Source: Ktedonobacter racemifer DSM 44963 (GTDB lineage Bacteria > Chloroflexota > Ktedonobacteria > Ktedonobacterales > Ktedonobacteraceae). From it: DNA of 64,000 nt. Below the pieces are notes generated by a model, which saw nothing but the letters and a program-made list of their open reading frames with translations, did no database searches and was not told where the DNA came from. A program made the translations under genes and the position numbers. The stretch covers positions 1,426,001-1,490,000 of the forward strand of contig NZ_ADVG01000003.1 of the NCBI RefSeq assembly GCF_000178855.1. Reading direction: 5' to 3'. Position 1 is the stretch's first letter. Every line of letters begins with the position of its first letter. Of the stretch, positions 7,905 through 16,193 are shown one piece after another.

Positions 7905-9086
7905 ATGCAAAAAACAGACAAAGCTCCAAGCAAAACCTTGCGAACGTTGGCTTTTGGTGGGGGTGCTGCCTGCTTCCTGGCATTACCGTTCATCTCAGAA
8001 GTTCGGCTGAAGCAGGCAACACAACCCCTGACTGATGCGTGGCAGTATCTACCGATTGAACCGCGTGGTTCAACGCTGCTTGGGATCAGCTTTCGCCCGC
8101 CGCATGTGGCCACACTGGGCTTAGATGTGCGCACCACCCTGCAAACCTTGCTCACCTATCCATTTCAGCTCATTCGATTAGGAGCCTATTGGAATCGCAT
8201 AGAACCGGAAGCAGGCGTTTTTTATCCTGATGAGCTTGATTGGCAGATTGATGCCGCTGAGCAAGCAGGAAAGCAGATTATCTTGTGTGTTGGCCCTCTG
8301 AAAACCTTTAGCTACCCGGAGTTCTTTGTGCCAGCCCACCATCTCCAGCGTCCCTTCCCGGAACATACCCTCATCAAGCCATCAGCGTACCAGTCCCTGC
8401 TGGCGGCTGCGACGGCACTCATCACACGCCTTGTGGAGCGGTATAAAGATCGAAAAGGGATTGTTGCCTGGCAAGTGGAACACGAGGCCGTGGACCCCCT
8501 TGGGGTAGAACACAGTTGGCGTCTGGATGCGACCTTTGTCGAAAAAGAGGTGGAAGCGCTCAGAAAAGCCGATCCCACCAGGCCGATTATGCTGAACGGC
8601 TTTTTGCCAACCTCGTTGCCGGTTCGGCTCTCCCAATGGTGGCGGACCCGCGATCAGGGCGACTCGCTTGTAGTCGCACAACGTCTGGCAGATATCGTCG
8701 GCATCGATTACTACCCGCGTCACGCTCTTATGAATATTGGGGCAAAAACACTCTACCTGGATGGAAGCAAGAGTCTCTGGCAGCAATGGAGACGGGAGCA
8801 GATGTTCGCCAGGACTCGCGCTCATGGGCAAAAAGTGATGATTGCTGAGGGACAGGCAGAGCCATGGGAGACGGTGACAACTCCACCTAATCCAGATGGG
8901 CAGGGGATGTACAGTTGTTTGCCGGAACAGATCATCAGGAACTATAACGCCTGCATGCGCTGGTCAGGATCAGAAACGTCCCTCTATGCGTACCTCTTTT
9001 GGGGAGCGGAGTATTGGATGCTCCGCAAGCAAGGCACTGACACAAGCTATCTCCAGGCGTTTGCTCGTATCCTTGAACAGACTTAG
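7905..9086 (+). CDS. Glycoside hydrolase, clan GH-A-like, membrane-anchored
   Basis: 393 aa. An N-terminal hydrophobic stretch (about residues 13-29) may be a signal anchor. The rest resembles a (beta/alpha)8 barrel of clan GH-A (beta-galactosidase/GH42- or GH5-like): QLIRLGAYWNRIEPEAGVF, then GIVAWQVEHEAVD, where the Glu after H is the expected acid/base, then IVGIDYYPR and KVMIAEGQAEPW with the expected nucleophile Glu. Substrate unknown. It is coupled to the upstream PIG-L deacetylase with a 2-bp gap, a combination that suggests stepwise breakdown or remodelling of an amino-sugar glycan. Confidence 0.75.
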   Translation: MQKTDKAPSKTLRTLAFGGGAACFLALPFISEVRLKQATQPLTDAWQYLPIEPRGSTLLGISFRPPHVATLGLDVRTTLQTLLTYPFQLIRLGAYWNRIEPEAGVFYPDELDWQIDAAEQAGKQIILCVGPLKTFSYPEFFVPAHHLQRPFPEHTLIKPSAYQSLLAAATALITRLVERYKDRKGIVAWQVEHEAVDPLGVEHSWRLDATFVEKEVEALRKADPTRPIMLNGFLPTSLPVRLSQWWRTRDQGDSLVVAQRLADIVGIDYYPRHALMNIGAKTLYLDGSKSLWQQWRREQMFARTRAHGQKVMIAEGQAEPWETVTTPPNPDGQGMYSCLPEQIIRNYNACMRWSGSETSLYAYLFWGAEYWMLRKQGTDTSYLQAFARILEQT

Positions 9087-9110
9087 CCTTTTATTTGCCC
9101 ACATTTCCCC

Positions 9111-9141
9111 TTGACTCTCACCTTACTTGAGAGTGTATGCT
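9111..9141 (+). promoter_or_regulatory. MerR-type promoter with 19-bp spacer and dyad
   Basis: TTGACT (9111-9116) and TATGCT (9136-9141) are 19 bp apart. The dyad ACTCTCA / TGAGAGT (9114-9120 and 9128-9134) lies between them. The overlong spacer with a central dyad is the hallmark of promoters that a MerR protein untwists. The MerR gene follows directly, so it controls itself. Confidence 0.8.
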
Positions 9142-9167
9142 CTGGCTGGAGGTTCTCAATAAGAAGA

Positions 9168-9989
9168 ATGACAGCAAGGAGTATGCTCAAAATCGGCGAG
9201 TTCGCTCGCGTAGGCCAGGTGTCCATCGCGACGCTGCGCCACTATGACCAGCTTGGTCTGCTCAAGCCCTCGGCGCTGGACCCCGAGTCCGGCTATCGCT
9301 ACTACTCACTAGATCAGCTTCCACGCTTAAACCGTATCCTCGCTCTCAAGGACCTGGGCTTTCCCCTGGAACAGATCGCGCAACTGTTAGAGGAGTCGCT
9401 TCCCCTGGAGGTGCTACATGGTATGTTCAGGCTCAAGCAGGCCCAGACGCAGCAGATTATTGATACCGAGCAGGCTCGCCTGGCACGTATCGCCGCCCGC
9501 TTGCGCCAGATTGAACAGGAGGAGAATATGCCAGACTATGAAGTACGCTTAAAACAGGTCGATCTGCTACTTGTGGCCTCAACCCGAGGCCTCGTAGCGC
9601 TTGGAAGTAACTTTGCGGAGCCACGGACGCGCCTTCAGTCCTACCTGGGGCAGCAAGAGATAGCACATTCTGGTCCAGATATGCTGCTCTGGTACTCGCG
9701 CCATGAAGCGCGTGAGGACGGGCTATACGCGGATGTAGAGTTTGCCATGCCTTTGCGCACGCCTCTTCCCGGCAATGAGCACATCACCGTCCACACGCTG
9801 CCCGAGCATTTGATGGCCTGCACCGTTTTCACCGGTGATGTTCTTGCCAGCGGCCAGGCCTTTGCTGTCCTTCATCGCTGGCTGGATGATAACAGCTATC
9901 GGCTTGTAGGACCGCCGCGCCAAATCTACTTGCAAGGCTTGCACCAGGATACATCTGTCGTCGAGGTTCAATTTCCGGTTGGGAGATAG
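9168..9989 (+). CDS. MerR family regulator with GyrI-like effector domain
   Basis: About 273 aa from ATG 9168, or 268 aa from ATG 9183 (MLKIGEFARVGQ). The SD is not decisive: GGAGG is 15 nt before the first and AAGGAG 1 nt before the second. The winged HTH (IGEFARVGQVSIATLRHYDQ, LGLLKP, SGYRYYSLDQL) occupies the first 75 residues, followed by a coiled coil (LKQAQTQQIIDTEQARLARI) and a C-terminal GyrI-like domain (DYEVRLKQVDLLLVAS to VEVQFPVGR). This is the BmrR/multidrug-sensor architecture; the GyrI fold binds hydrophobic cationic compounds. No transporter follows, so the target besides itself is unclear. Confidence 0.9.
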   Translation: MTARSMLKIGEFARVGQVSIATLRHYDQLGLLKPSALDPESGYRYYSLDQLPRLNRILALKDLGFPLEQIAQLLEESLPLEVLHGMFRLKQAQTQQIIDTEQARLARIAARLRQIEQEENMPDYEVRLKQVDLLLVASTRGLVALGSNFAEPRTRLQSYLGQQEIAHSGPDMLLWYSRHEAREDGLYADVEFAMPLRTPLPGNEHITVHTLPEHLMACTVFTGDVLASGQAFAVLHRWLDDNSYRLVGPPRQIYLQGLHQDTSVVEVQFPVGR

Positions 9990-9999
9990 GGTGAGATGA

Positions 10000-10053
10000 G
10001 TGCTATGTATGTACGTGCCTCCGTGTCAGTGGAGGCACGTACATACATAGCAC
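10000..10053. terminator. 23-bp hairpin between convergent genes
   Basis: Arms 10000-10022 and 10031-10053 are perfectly complementary with an 8-nt loop. It sits between the MerR stop and the stop of the minus-strand membrane protein gene and can serve both strands. Confidence 0.6.
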
Positions 10054-10057
10054 CGGG

Positions 10058-10840
10058 CTAGCTCTCCTGGGGAGGCACTTCATCGAGTGAAGATCTGGCT
10101 GATGGGGTGGTATTATAGAAATCTTCAGTGGCGCGTGCCTCTTCCTGGGGAGCGGGTTCGGTAGAGGGTTCCTCAACGGGTGGCGTGGCATAGTTGAGGG
10201 CTGGCTCTACATACTGTTCCTGGGGAGGTGTCTCATCATAATGAGGTGCCGGGGCTGCCGCGGGTACGACATAGTCACGTGGCTGGTGCACAAAGATCTT
10301 GCCAATGACTCCTCCGATAACTCCCAGCACTGCACCGATGCCCAACCAGAGCAAGATGAGAATCACGTCGGCGATGACCAGGCCTGTGAGACCAACCTGG
10401 CGCATAGCGTTGGCCTGGATGCTCTGCATAGAGATCTGTATGCCCTGCTGCGCCAGGGCGTCCTGTGCCTGCCTGGCTGATTCTGGTGAGACCTGGGTGG
10501 GCGCGTTGGTAAGGTAGAGAATAATGATATAGATGGCCAGACAGAGGCCAACCAGAAAGCCACTCCATAGTCCGGAGAGCGTGCCTGTACCCAGATGTCC
10601 TGAGCGCAGAGTTCCCACGAGTCCCGCCAGCAGAGGCGTGCCAAACAGGGCGAAGAGGATCAACCAGGCTGCGACCTGGCTAAACTCGCTGGTGCCAGAG
10701 ATGCTATGGAACCCGCTGATGATGCCGATGCCAAAGATAATGATGGCGCCAAGAATGGCTAACGATAAGCCGCTTGTGGTAGCGATGCCGCGTTTCCTGC
10801 GCACTGGCAGAAAGGATGAGGAAGCATTTGTCTGTTGCAT
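10058..10840 (-). CDS. Membrane protein of unknown function with proline/glutamate-rich tail
   Basis: 260 aa. Four hydrophobic segments are visible at about residues 22-44, 55-75, 88-110 and 153-180 (LVIADVILILLWLGIGAVLG with a glycine-rich end). Between TM3 and TM4 lies a polar loop with QDALAQQGIQISMQSIQANA. The last 75 residues are cytoplasmic-like, disordered and rich in Pro and Glu (PPQEQYVEPALNYATPPVEE). No catalytic motif was found. Standing alone on the minus strand with hairpins downstream, it is likely monocistronic. I do not recognise its family. Confidence 0.75.
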   Translation of the reverse strand: MQQTNASSSFLPVRRKRGIATTSGLSLAILGAIIIFGIGIISGFHSISGTSEFSQVAAWLILFALFGTPLLAGLVGTLRSGHLGTGTLSGLWSGFLVGLCLAIYIIILYLTNAPTQVSPESARQAQDALAQQGIQISMQSIQANAMRQVGLTGLVIADVILILLWLGIGAVLGVIGGVIGKIFVHQPRDYVVPAAAPAPHYDETPPQEQYVEPALNYATPPVEEPSTEPAPQEEARATEDFYNTTPSARSSLDEVPPQES

Positions 10841-10955
10841 ATATGGCCCTTTCCGTGATTACATATACTATGCTGCATATATAAGCACGGATGAGCCGAG
10901 AACTTGATATACAACCTCACGCCACTGCGTGGCTCGCACTCACTTACCTGGAGAG

Positions 10956-11843
10956 CTAGTGTAGCCTGGCCAGCGCTCTTACTGGGAAGGTTCCTGCCCC
11001 TTTGAATTTTGGCGGAAGGGCGCTAAAGGTAAAGCCTTCATCCGGTAGCTGCTGGAGATTGCACAGGTGCTCAACGATCAGGACCTCGGCCCCCAGGAGT
11101 TGGGTATGCACGGGCCGCTCGCCGCCCCTGGTATCATCGATGTTTACGGAGTCGATGCCAACCAGCTTGACCCCACACTCGACAAGATAGAGCGCGGCAT
11201 CCTCTGTCAGATGGGGATGGTGCTCAAAATAATTCTCTGTGTTCCAGTAATTGTCCCAGCCGGTATGTACCAGCACGGCTCGCCCTCGGAGTTCTTTGCC
11301 ACGAAAGAAGTCGGCATTGATGGCAAATGTCTCTTTATGATCAACGCGAATGACAATACCTTCCAGGTCCGCGAGTCTCTCTACACCGACTTCTGAGAGG
11401 TCCTTCCCATGCTCATAGCGGTGAAAAGGGCAATCCAGATAGGTGCCGGTGTTGGTCACCATCTCGATCTTACCAATCTGAAACTGAGTCCCGCTGGCAT
11501 ACTGCTTTTTGGATTCCTCGCGGCTCAAATAATCGCAGATAATGGGAGCAGGCAGACCTTTATAGGTGACCAGGCCATGTTCAATAGTATGACTCAGGTC
11601 AACCAGCCTCTCTGTCCCGGTCTGAGTATTGATGGGAGTGCGTTTGTGTTGCTCTATGAGAATGGTCTTATTAAGAATCTTGACTCTTCCCACCATGAGT
11701 AGGCGCATATCGCTAACAAGGTAGTCAGCGAGTTCCTGGTCGCTTATATCATCGCCCGCGATATCCAGGCGGAAGTCCTGTCCCTGGATGCCACCGCCAT
11801 TGGTAAATTCAATTTCGAAATCAAATTGAACACGTTTATCCAT
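10956..11843 (-). CDS. Cyclase family protein (kynurenine formamidase-like)
   Basis: 295 aa. Residues about 80-295 match the cyclase/KynB fold: RLVDLSHTIEHGLVTYKGLP, then NTGTYLDCPFHRYEHGKDL, VLVHTGWDNYW, VGIDSVNIDD and HTQLLGAEVLIVEHLCNL. The zinc motif HxGTHxDxPxH reads NxGTYxDxPxH, so two of the usual histidines are Asn and Tyr while Asp and the last His are kept. The first 75 residues (MDKRVQFDFEIEFTNGGGIQ and following) form an extra N-terminal domain that I do not recognise. Family members hydrolyse amide or ester bonds of small ring compounds. It may use a different metal geometry or be altered in function. Confidence 0.8.
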   Translation of the reverse strand: MDKRVQFDFEIEFTNGGGIQGQDFRLDIAGDDISDQELADYLVSDMRLLMVGRVKILNKTILIEQHKRTPINTQTGTERLVDLSHTIEHGLVTYKGLPAPIICDYLSREESKKQYASGTQFQIGKIEMVTNTGTYLDCPFHRYEHGKDLSEVGVERLADLEGIVIRVDHKETFAINADFFRGKELRGRAVLVHTGWDNYWNTENYFEHHPHLTEDAALYLVECGVKLVGIDSVNIDDTRGGERPVHTQLLGAEVLIVEHLCNLQQLPDEGFTFSALPPKFKGAGTFPVRALARLH

Positions 11844-12170
11844 AATGCTCTTTCCTTGCCAGGTATCTTCTACTCAGGATCTCTCACCGCTTATGAAGTT
11901 TCGTCCATGAGAGAGCCTGTGTCCTTTTTTATGAAGAGAAATATAATAACCTCAGTGTAAAAGAGGTATGTGAGCCTGTCAATGAAAAGTTTTTGATGAA
12001 AATTATCGAAAAAGATGATAGCATGAATTTAAATGTTTTGTATTAAATTGTATGTCTTGTTGCCTTGCTACAGAGCTATTGATCTGCGTGAATTATTGCT
12101 TGTGTATTAGGAAGGCGTTAATAAAAAGCATGCGGCCTCCAAATTGAGCGATAGTAAGGCGGTACAAGCT
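11844..12170. other. AT-rich divergent intergenic region
   Basis: 327 bp separating the minus-strand cyclase gene from the plus-strand DUF3592 gene. It is rich in A and T and must hold both promoters, but no clear -35/-10 pair, palindrome or RNA gene was seen. Confidence 0.4.
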
Positions 12171-12617
12171 ATGTCTTATCCACCTGGTATCCTAATTTTC
12201 TTATCGCAGAATTGTTTATATGCTATACCTCCCCTTTTTATCCTGACTGGTCTTATAATGGCGGTGAAGCAGATGTGGTTTGGCAGACACTCTGTCGCGA
12301 CAGAAGGAGATGTCATTGACTTGCGTTGGAGAATGGGGGGAAAGGGTGGAGGTGTTTATTATCCAGTCGTGCGTTTTCAGTATGTAGATATGGAACGAGG
12401 CGAGGAAGAGATCATTTTTGTATCGCGCTACGGCTCCAGGCCACCATCTCACAAGGTCGGCGATCACGTACCTGTGCTTTATGATCCCGCGTATCCAGCG
12501 AACGCGCATATCAATACCTTTGGAGCACGCTGGCTTCTGCCATGTATCTGTATATTTTTTGGAGGCGTGGCCGCGCTTTTGGTATGGACTCCAATGTTCT
12601 CTCTCTTTTCTCATTAG
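12171..12617 (+). CDS. DUF3592-like membrane protein
   Basis: 148 aa from ATG 12171; a TTG at 12144 would add 9 residues. A TM segment at about residues 15-35 is followed by a beta-rich domain with YYPVVRFQYVDMERGEE, FVSRYGSRPPSHKVGDHVPV and LYDPAYPANAHI, the pattern of DUF3592, and a second TM near residues 122-142. These two-TM proteins are common and uncharacterised in bacteria. It stands alone, 76 bp ahead of the GrpB-family gene. Confidence 0.75.
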   Translation: MSYPPGILIFLSQNCLYAIPPLFILTGLIMAVKQMWFGRHSVATEGDVIDLRWRMGGKGGGVYYPVVRFQYVDMERGEEEIIFVSRYGSRPPSHKVGDHVPVLYDPAYPANAHINTFGARWLLPCICIFFGGVAALLVWTPMFSLFSH

Positions 12618-12692
12618 TGTTGTTCTACTGAATCTCGCCGAAAAAAGAAGAAGATTTGATGCAATGTACATTTGGCAGCGAAAGGAGATGCT

Positions 12693-13301
12693 ATGTCTGA
12701 AATTGATAATACACATGCTAAAGTTCCAGAGGCAGTTGGTAGAGTAACTACTGAGGAACAATTGCAGGCGGTAACTGTGGGAGAACGCAAGCCTCTGAAT
12801 GGATCTGTGACAATTGCAGACTATGATCCAGCATGGCCAGAACTCTTTGAGCGCGAGGCTGAGAAGATCAGGGCTGTGCTTGGCGAGCGAATTGTGCTGC
12901 TGGAGCATGTCGGCTCGACCTCGGTGCCAGGACTGGCAGCCAAGCCAATCTTAGATATTTTGCTCGTAGTGCCGAGCTCGGCGGATGAAGCCGCCTATGT
13001 TTCGGCCCTGGAGGGCGCGGGCTATGTGTTACGGATTCGCGAGCCGGAATGGCACGAGCACCGTATGCTTAAAGGGGATAATCCAGCCGTTAACCTCCAT
13101 GTCTTCTCACCTGGCAGCCCAGAGGTTGAGCGTATGCTCCTCTTCCGTGATTGGATCCGTCGCAATGAATCTGACCGACTGGTATATGAGCATACCAAGC
13201 GTGAGCTTGCGCGTAAGACCTGGAAGTATACGCAGAACTACGCCGATGCCAAAACATTGGTCGTCGAAGAAATTCTCGCCCGCGCTGTTAAAGAGGCATA
13301 G
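12693..13301 (+). CDS. GrpB family protein (nucleotidyltransferase fold)
   Basis: 202 aa from ATG 12693, preceded by AAAGGAG at 5 nt. After a polar N-terminal segment of about 30 residues come VTIADYDPAWPELFEREAEK, LLEHVGSTSVPGLAAKPILD and ILLVV, the defining GrpB motif in which GSTSVPG and KPxxD form the active site of a nucleotidyltransferase-like fold. HLHVFSPGSPEVERMLLFRD-like residues follow. Some relatives are fused to dephospho-CoA kinase. The true substrate of the family is not established. Confidence 0.9.
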   Translation: MSEIDNTHAKVPEAVGRVTTEEQLQAVTVGERKPLNGSVTIADYDPAWPELFEREAEKIRAVLGERIVLLEHVGSTSVPGLAAKPILDILLVVPSSADEAAYVSALEGAGYVLRIREPEWHEHRMLKGDNPAVNLHVFSPGSPEVERMLLFRDWIRRNESDRLVYEHTKRELARKTWKYTQNYADAKTLVVEEILARAVKEA

Positions 13302-13318
13302 GATCTAGCAGTTAACAT

Positions 13319-13413
13319 GTAGGGGCCATGCTGGCATGGACTCCGAGCGAAGCGACGTACCCCGCGTCAGAGGCCTACACGGGCCTCGGAGTCCATGCTA
13401 GCTTGGACCCTAC
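13319..13413. repeat. Hairpin repeat family C, copy 1
   Basis: Imperfect 28-bp arms (13319-13346 and 13386-13413) around a 39-nt centre. The outer parts GTAGGGKCCAWGCTRGC and TGGACTCCGA recur at 54938-55034. It lies just after the GrpB gene and abuts the -35 box of the next TetR promoter. Confidence 0.65.
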
Positions 13414-13486
13414 TTGACTTCCTTCCCTCTTCTGTATACAATAATGACTGACTAAGTCAGTCATTATTGTATACAGAAGAGGGAAG
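13414..13486 (+). promoter_or_regulatory. Promoter inside a 65-bp perfect palindromic operator
   Basis: TTGACT (13414-13419) and TACAAT (13437-13442) are 17 bp apart. A perfect palindrome with 32-bp arms and a single central base spans 13422-13486, covering the -10 box, the start point and the first half of the SD. The core is TGACTGACTAAGTCAGTCA. It should be the operator of the TetR gene that starts at 13498. Confidence 0.75.
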
Positions 13487-13497
13487 GAGGCGCTCTT

Positions 13498-14118
13498 ATG
13501 CCTCGGTCAGAGGAAGCCAAACAACGTCTGCGTGATGAGCAACGGACCCATATTCTGGAGGCTGCCAGGCGCGTCTTTGCGCGCAAGGGGCCGGCTGCAA
13601 CTATGGACGATATCGCCACAGAGGCCTCGGTCAGCCATGGACTGGCCTATCGTTACTTCACGAGCAAGGATATAATTCTGCACACAATAGCTGAGCAAGC
13701 CTTTCAAGCCAATCCCTTAACGATGGTGCAGGAGCTGGATAAGACGAAGACCCCAGGAGAGCGTTTGAGGGTGTTGTTGACAGGGCTTATAGAAAGCAGG
13801 CGCCACCCCGAGTACCATCAGCTCTTAGATCGTATGCGCAACTCTGAGGCTACGCCGGAGGAGCTACGGGAGCTCGTGCATAAGCGCGCGCATGCCTTAC
13901 GTGGCGTGATCAGGCAGAGCATTGTCGAGGGGCAGGCGAGCGGTGAGATCGTAGCGGGCGATCCAGATCAATTGCTGAGAGCTATCTACGCGTGTCTTGA
14001 TGGCCTTACCCACTGGGCTGAGTATTATCCAGAAGAATACATCGAGCACTTCCCCGCTGCAGAGATCTTCTGGCGTATGCTCAAGCCAGAGAGCGTGCCT
14101 GAGCAGAGCAGCCGATAA
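13498..14118 (+). CDS. TetR family transcriptional regulator
   Basis: 206 aa; SD AAGGAGG overlaps the end of the operator palindrome. HTH at about residues 14-62 (RTHILEAARRVFARKGPAAT, MDDIATEASVSHGLAYRYFT, SKDIILHTI). The C-terminal domain resembles the TetR_C_11/YsiA type (LLDRMRNSEATPEELRELVH, IYACLDGLTHWAEYYPE). The palindrome over promoter and SD indicates tight autorepression. The gene that followed it was a groEL copy, now destroyed, so its original target may be lost. Confidence 0.9.
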   Translation: MPRSEEAKQRLRDEQRTHILEAARRVFARKGPAATMDDIATEASVSHGLAYRYFTSKDIILHTIAEQAFQANPLTMVQELDKTKTPGERLRVLLTGLIESRRHPEYHQLLDRMRNSEATPEELRELVHKRAHALRGVIRQSIVEGQASGEIVAGDPDQLLRAIYACLDGLTHWAEYYPEEYIEHFPAAEIFWRMLKPESVPEQSSR

Positions 14119-14703
14119 GCACTGTCCATCAATTTCAATAAATAAAGGAGCACAATCATGGCCAAGCAGCTTGTATTTGATGAAGATGTGCGCCGTATGA
14201 GCAAGGGAGTAAAAATATCGGCTACAATGTGCTGGCAGATCGTTATGAGGATATGTTTACAGAGAACGGCCCAGAAAGCCCCGTTCTTTCTAAGACGGGG
14301 ATGAATGGGCGTTCCTTATCTGGGGCAGGGGTGGAGGCAGGAACCTCTTCGTGTTCGCTTTGTTGTTGAATAGATCGTGCGATGATTCCACTGCTGACAT
14401 TGCCTGCGGTCGAGAGGAAAGAAGGACGTCACAGCCACGTCGTCGAGTTACCGGAAGAAGACGGCACAGAAAGAAGAGCTTCGTAGCGTGTGAAAGTTGA
14501 GCCAGAACAAGGGACGGGACTGCTGCCCGTCCTTTTCTGAGGAGATGTACCGCATCGGAAGGGAGAGCACATCATGAAGCGAGCCCGCGACACCGACCTT
14601 TCTTCTCGAATTACCTCTCCAGGTCGATTGGAGCCAGGAACGCCAGGTACGCGCACACCTGGAAGCGGCCCGGTGTCTGTATAATGCTCTCCTTGATGAG
14701 GCC

Positions 14704-16146
14704 ATGAAGCGGCTGAGAGGTATGCGCAATGCCCCAGCGTGGGCACAAGCTTGCGCTATCCCTCGCTCCAAGAAACAGGAACGGGCACAGGCGTTTTCTA
14801 CTCTGCGCAAAAAATACCGCTTCTCAGAATACGAGATGCATGAGTATACCAAACAAGCCCGTGTCTCGTGGATCGCTGATCATATCGATAGTACGATGGC
14901 CCAAACGCTTGCCACCCGCGCCTATCAAGCCGCCAATCGCGTCTGTGTCGGAAAAGCCAAACGGGTGCGTTTCCGCAGCAAAGGACGAGGCATCGATAGC
15001 GTAGAGGGCAAGCGCAATGATACCGGCATGCACTTTGTGCTGGACCCCAATGCAGGCGATGGTGGCTTTCTCATCTGGAATGCAGAGGTCATCCCAGCCA
15101 TCATCGATTGGCTTGACCCGGTGGTGCAGCATGGCATGCGCCACCGCATGAAATATGTGCGTCTGGTCCGCCGCAAAGCATCGTCACCGCAAGCGCAGGG
15201 AACCGACAAAGACGGCAACCGCTATTACGTGCAACTGGTGTTAGAAGGCCGCGCGTTCGTCAAGCCCAGGCATGAGGAAGTGGGCAAAGACATCATCGGC
15301 CTGGATATTGGCCCATCCACACTGGCAATGGTGCCACGAGAAGGCAAAGCCGATCTGGTCACGTTCTGCGAGGAAGTAGCACCTGATACCAGAAAAAAGC
15401 GCCGATTGCAGCGCAAGATGGATCGGCAGCGCCGTGCCAATAATCCTGAAAATTATGACGAAAAGGGACGTGTGAAAAAAGGTCGCTTGCGCTGGAAAGA
15501 GAGTAAGCGGTATAAGGCGACCAGGCGACAGCATGCCAACACCGAGCGCAAACTAGCCGCGCACCGCAAGAGTCTGCATGGCAATCTCGCTCATCGCATT
15601 GCACAGATAGGCACCACGATCACTCTAGAAAAGACTTCATTCAAAGCCTGGCAAAAACAGTATGGTCGGAGCATCGGACTTCGGGCACCGGGGGTGTTTA
15701 TAGCGCATTTGACTCGCATAGTTGCAAAAACTGGCGGCACCCTGTACGAAGTTCCTGCATCATCGACCAAACTGTCTCAATATTGCCATCAGTGTCGGCA
15801 GTATCACAAGAAGCCGCTTTCACAGCGCTGGCACAAATGCCCCTGCAGCTTCGGGCCAGTGCAGCGTGATCTCTATTCGGCCTTCTTGCTGGCCTACCTG
15901 GAACCGGAGCAAACCATTCCCTCCGTCAACCAGCACGTCTGGGAAGGTGCGGAGCCGCGCCTAAGAGCCGTGATGGAGGATCTACAACAACGTGCGAATG
16001 AGGGGCAGCACTTGCCCCGAAGCATGGGCGTAGTGGCTCGGCTCAAGAGCGGAGCTGCCCGTGCCAGAGCGCGTCGGCTCGAAAGTCCTGCCTATCCCCG
16101 CCAAGAGCTGGTTTCTCCTTCGGGGGAGATCGGAAACGGTGGGTGA
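14704..16146 (+). CDS. tnpB: TnpB, RNA-guided nuclease of IS605-group element (5' end frameshifted)
   Basis: 480 aa from ATG 14704. RuvC residues: D201 in IIGLDIGPST, E309 in TITLEKTSF, D389 in VQRDLYSAF; zinc finger C361/C364/C379/C381. TnpB cuts DNA next to a TAM guided by an omegaRNA from the element's 3' end. The conserved N-terminus (FLLELPLQVDWSQERQVRAH, then LEAARCLYNALLDEAM) is encoded just upstream in the same frame from 14578, but no start codon exists there. ATG 14574 with SD AAGGGA is one base out of frame: ATGAAGCGAG would read in frame as ATGAGCGAG if one A were removed. The gene is therefore probably recently inactivated, or begins within the helix at 14704 and lacks a strand. 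Confidence 0.82.
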   Translation: MKRLRGMRNAPAWAQACAIPRSKKQERAQAFSTLRKKYRFSEYEMHEYTKQARVSWIADHIDSTMAQTLATRAYQAANRVCVGKAKRVRFRSKGRGIDSVEGKRNDTGMHFVLDPNAGDGGFLIWNAEVIPAIIDWLDPVVQHGMRHRMKYVRLVRRKASSPQAQGTDKDGNRYYVQLVLEGRAFVKPRHEEVGKDIIGLDIGPSTLAMVPREGKADLVTFCEEVAPDTRKKRRLQRKMDRQRRANNPENYDEKGRVKKGRLRWKESKRYKATRRQHANTERKLAAHRKSLHGNLAHRIAQIGTTITLEKTSFKAWQKQYGRSIGLRAPGVFIAHLTRIVAKTGGTLYEVPASSTKLSQYCHQCRQYHKKPLSQRWHKCPCSFGPVQRDLYSAFLLAYLEPEQTIPSVNQHVWEGAEPRLRAVMEDLQQRANEGQHLPRSMGVVARLKSGAARARARRLESPAYPRQELVSPSGEIGNGG

Positions 16147-16193
16147 GGAACAGGAACCTCCGTGCCTTTAGGCCGGAGAGGTCTCAGTTCCGG
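15950..16193 (+). ncRNA. Predicted omegaRNA of the tnpB element in groEL
   Basis: In TnpB systems the guide RNA is made from the 3' end of tnpB and the right end of the IS, ending at the right-end hairpin (here 16158-16178), with the guide taken from the flank. The flank here is groEL sequence starting TATCACCGAT. The 5' limit is not visible and is a guess. Confidence 0.4.

Larger units (their letters stand above)
14270..16193 (+). mobile_element. IS200/IS605-group element carrying only tnpB, inserted in groEL
   Basis: The ends follow from the restored groEL reading frame: left flank ...AGAACGG, right flank TATCACCGAT. The boundary may shift by 3 bp because CGG occurs on both sides. The left end carries the hairpin CCCCGT..ACGGGG (14279-14300), the right end CTCCGTGCC-TTTA-GGCCGGAG (16158-16178). 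No target duplication and subterminal hairpins are typical of this group. No tnpA is present, so movement would need a Y1 transposase from elsewhere. An internal hairpin GGACGGG..CCCGTCC with four Ts near 14510-14535 may be a terminator ahead of tnpB. Confidence 0.75.

Noticed and set aside
14429..14852. Minus-strand frames near the left end of the tnpB element, considered as a possible tnpA
   Set aside because: No HUH motif or Y1 tyrosine pattern; they read against the TnpB N-terminal coding sequence.
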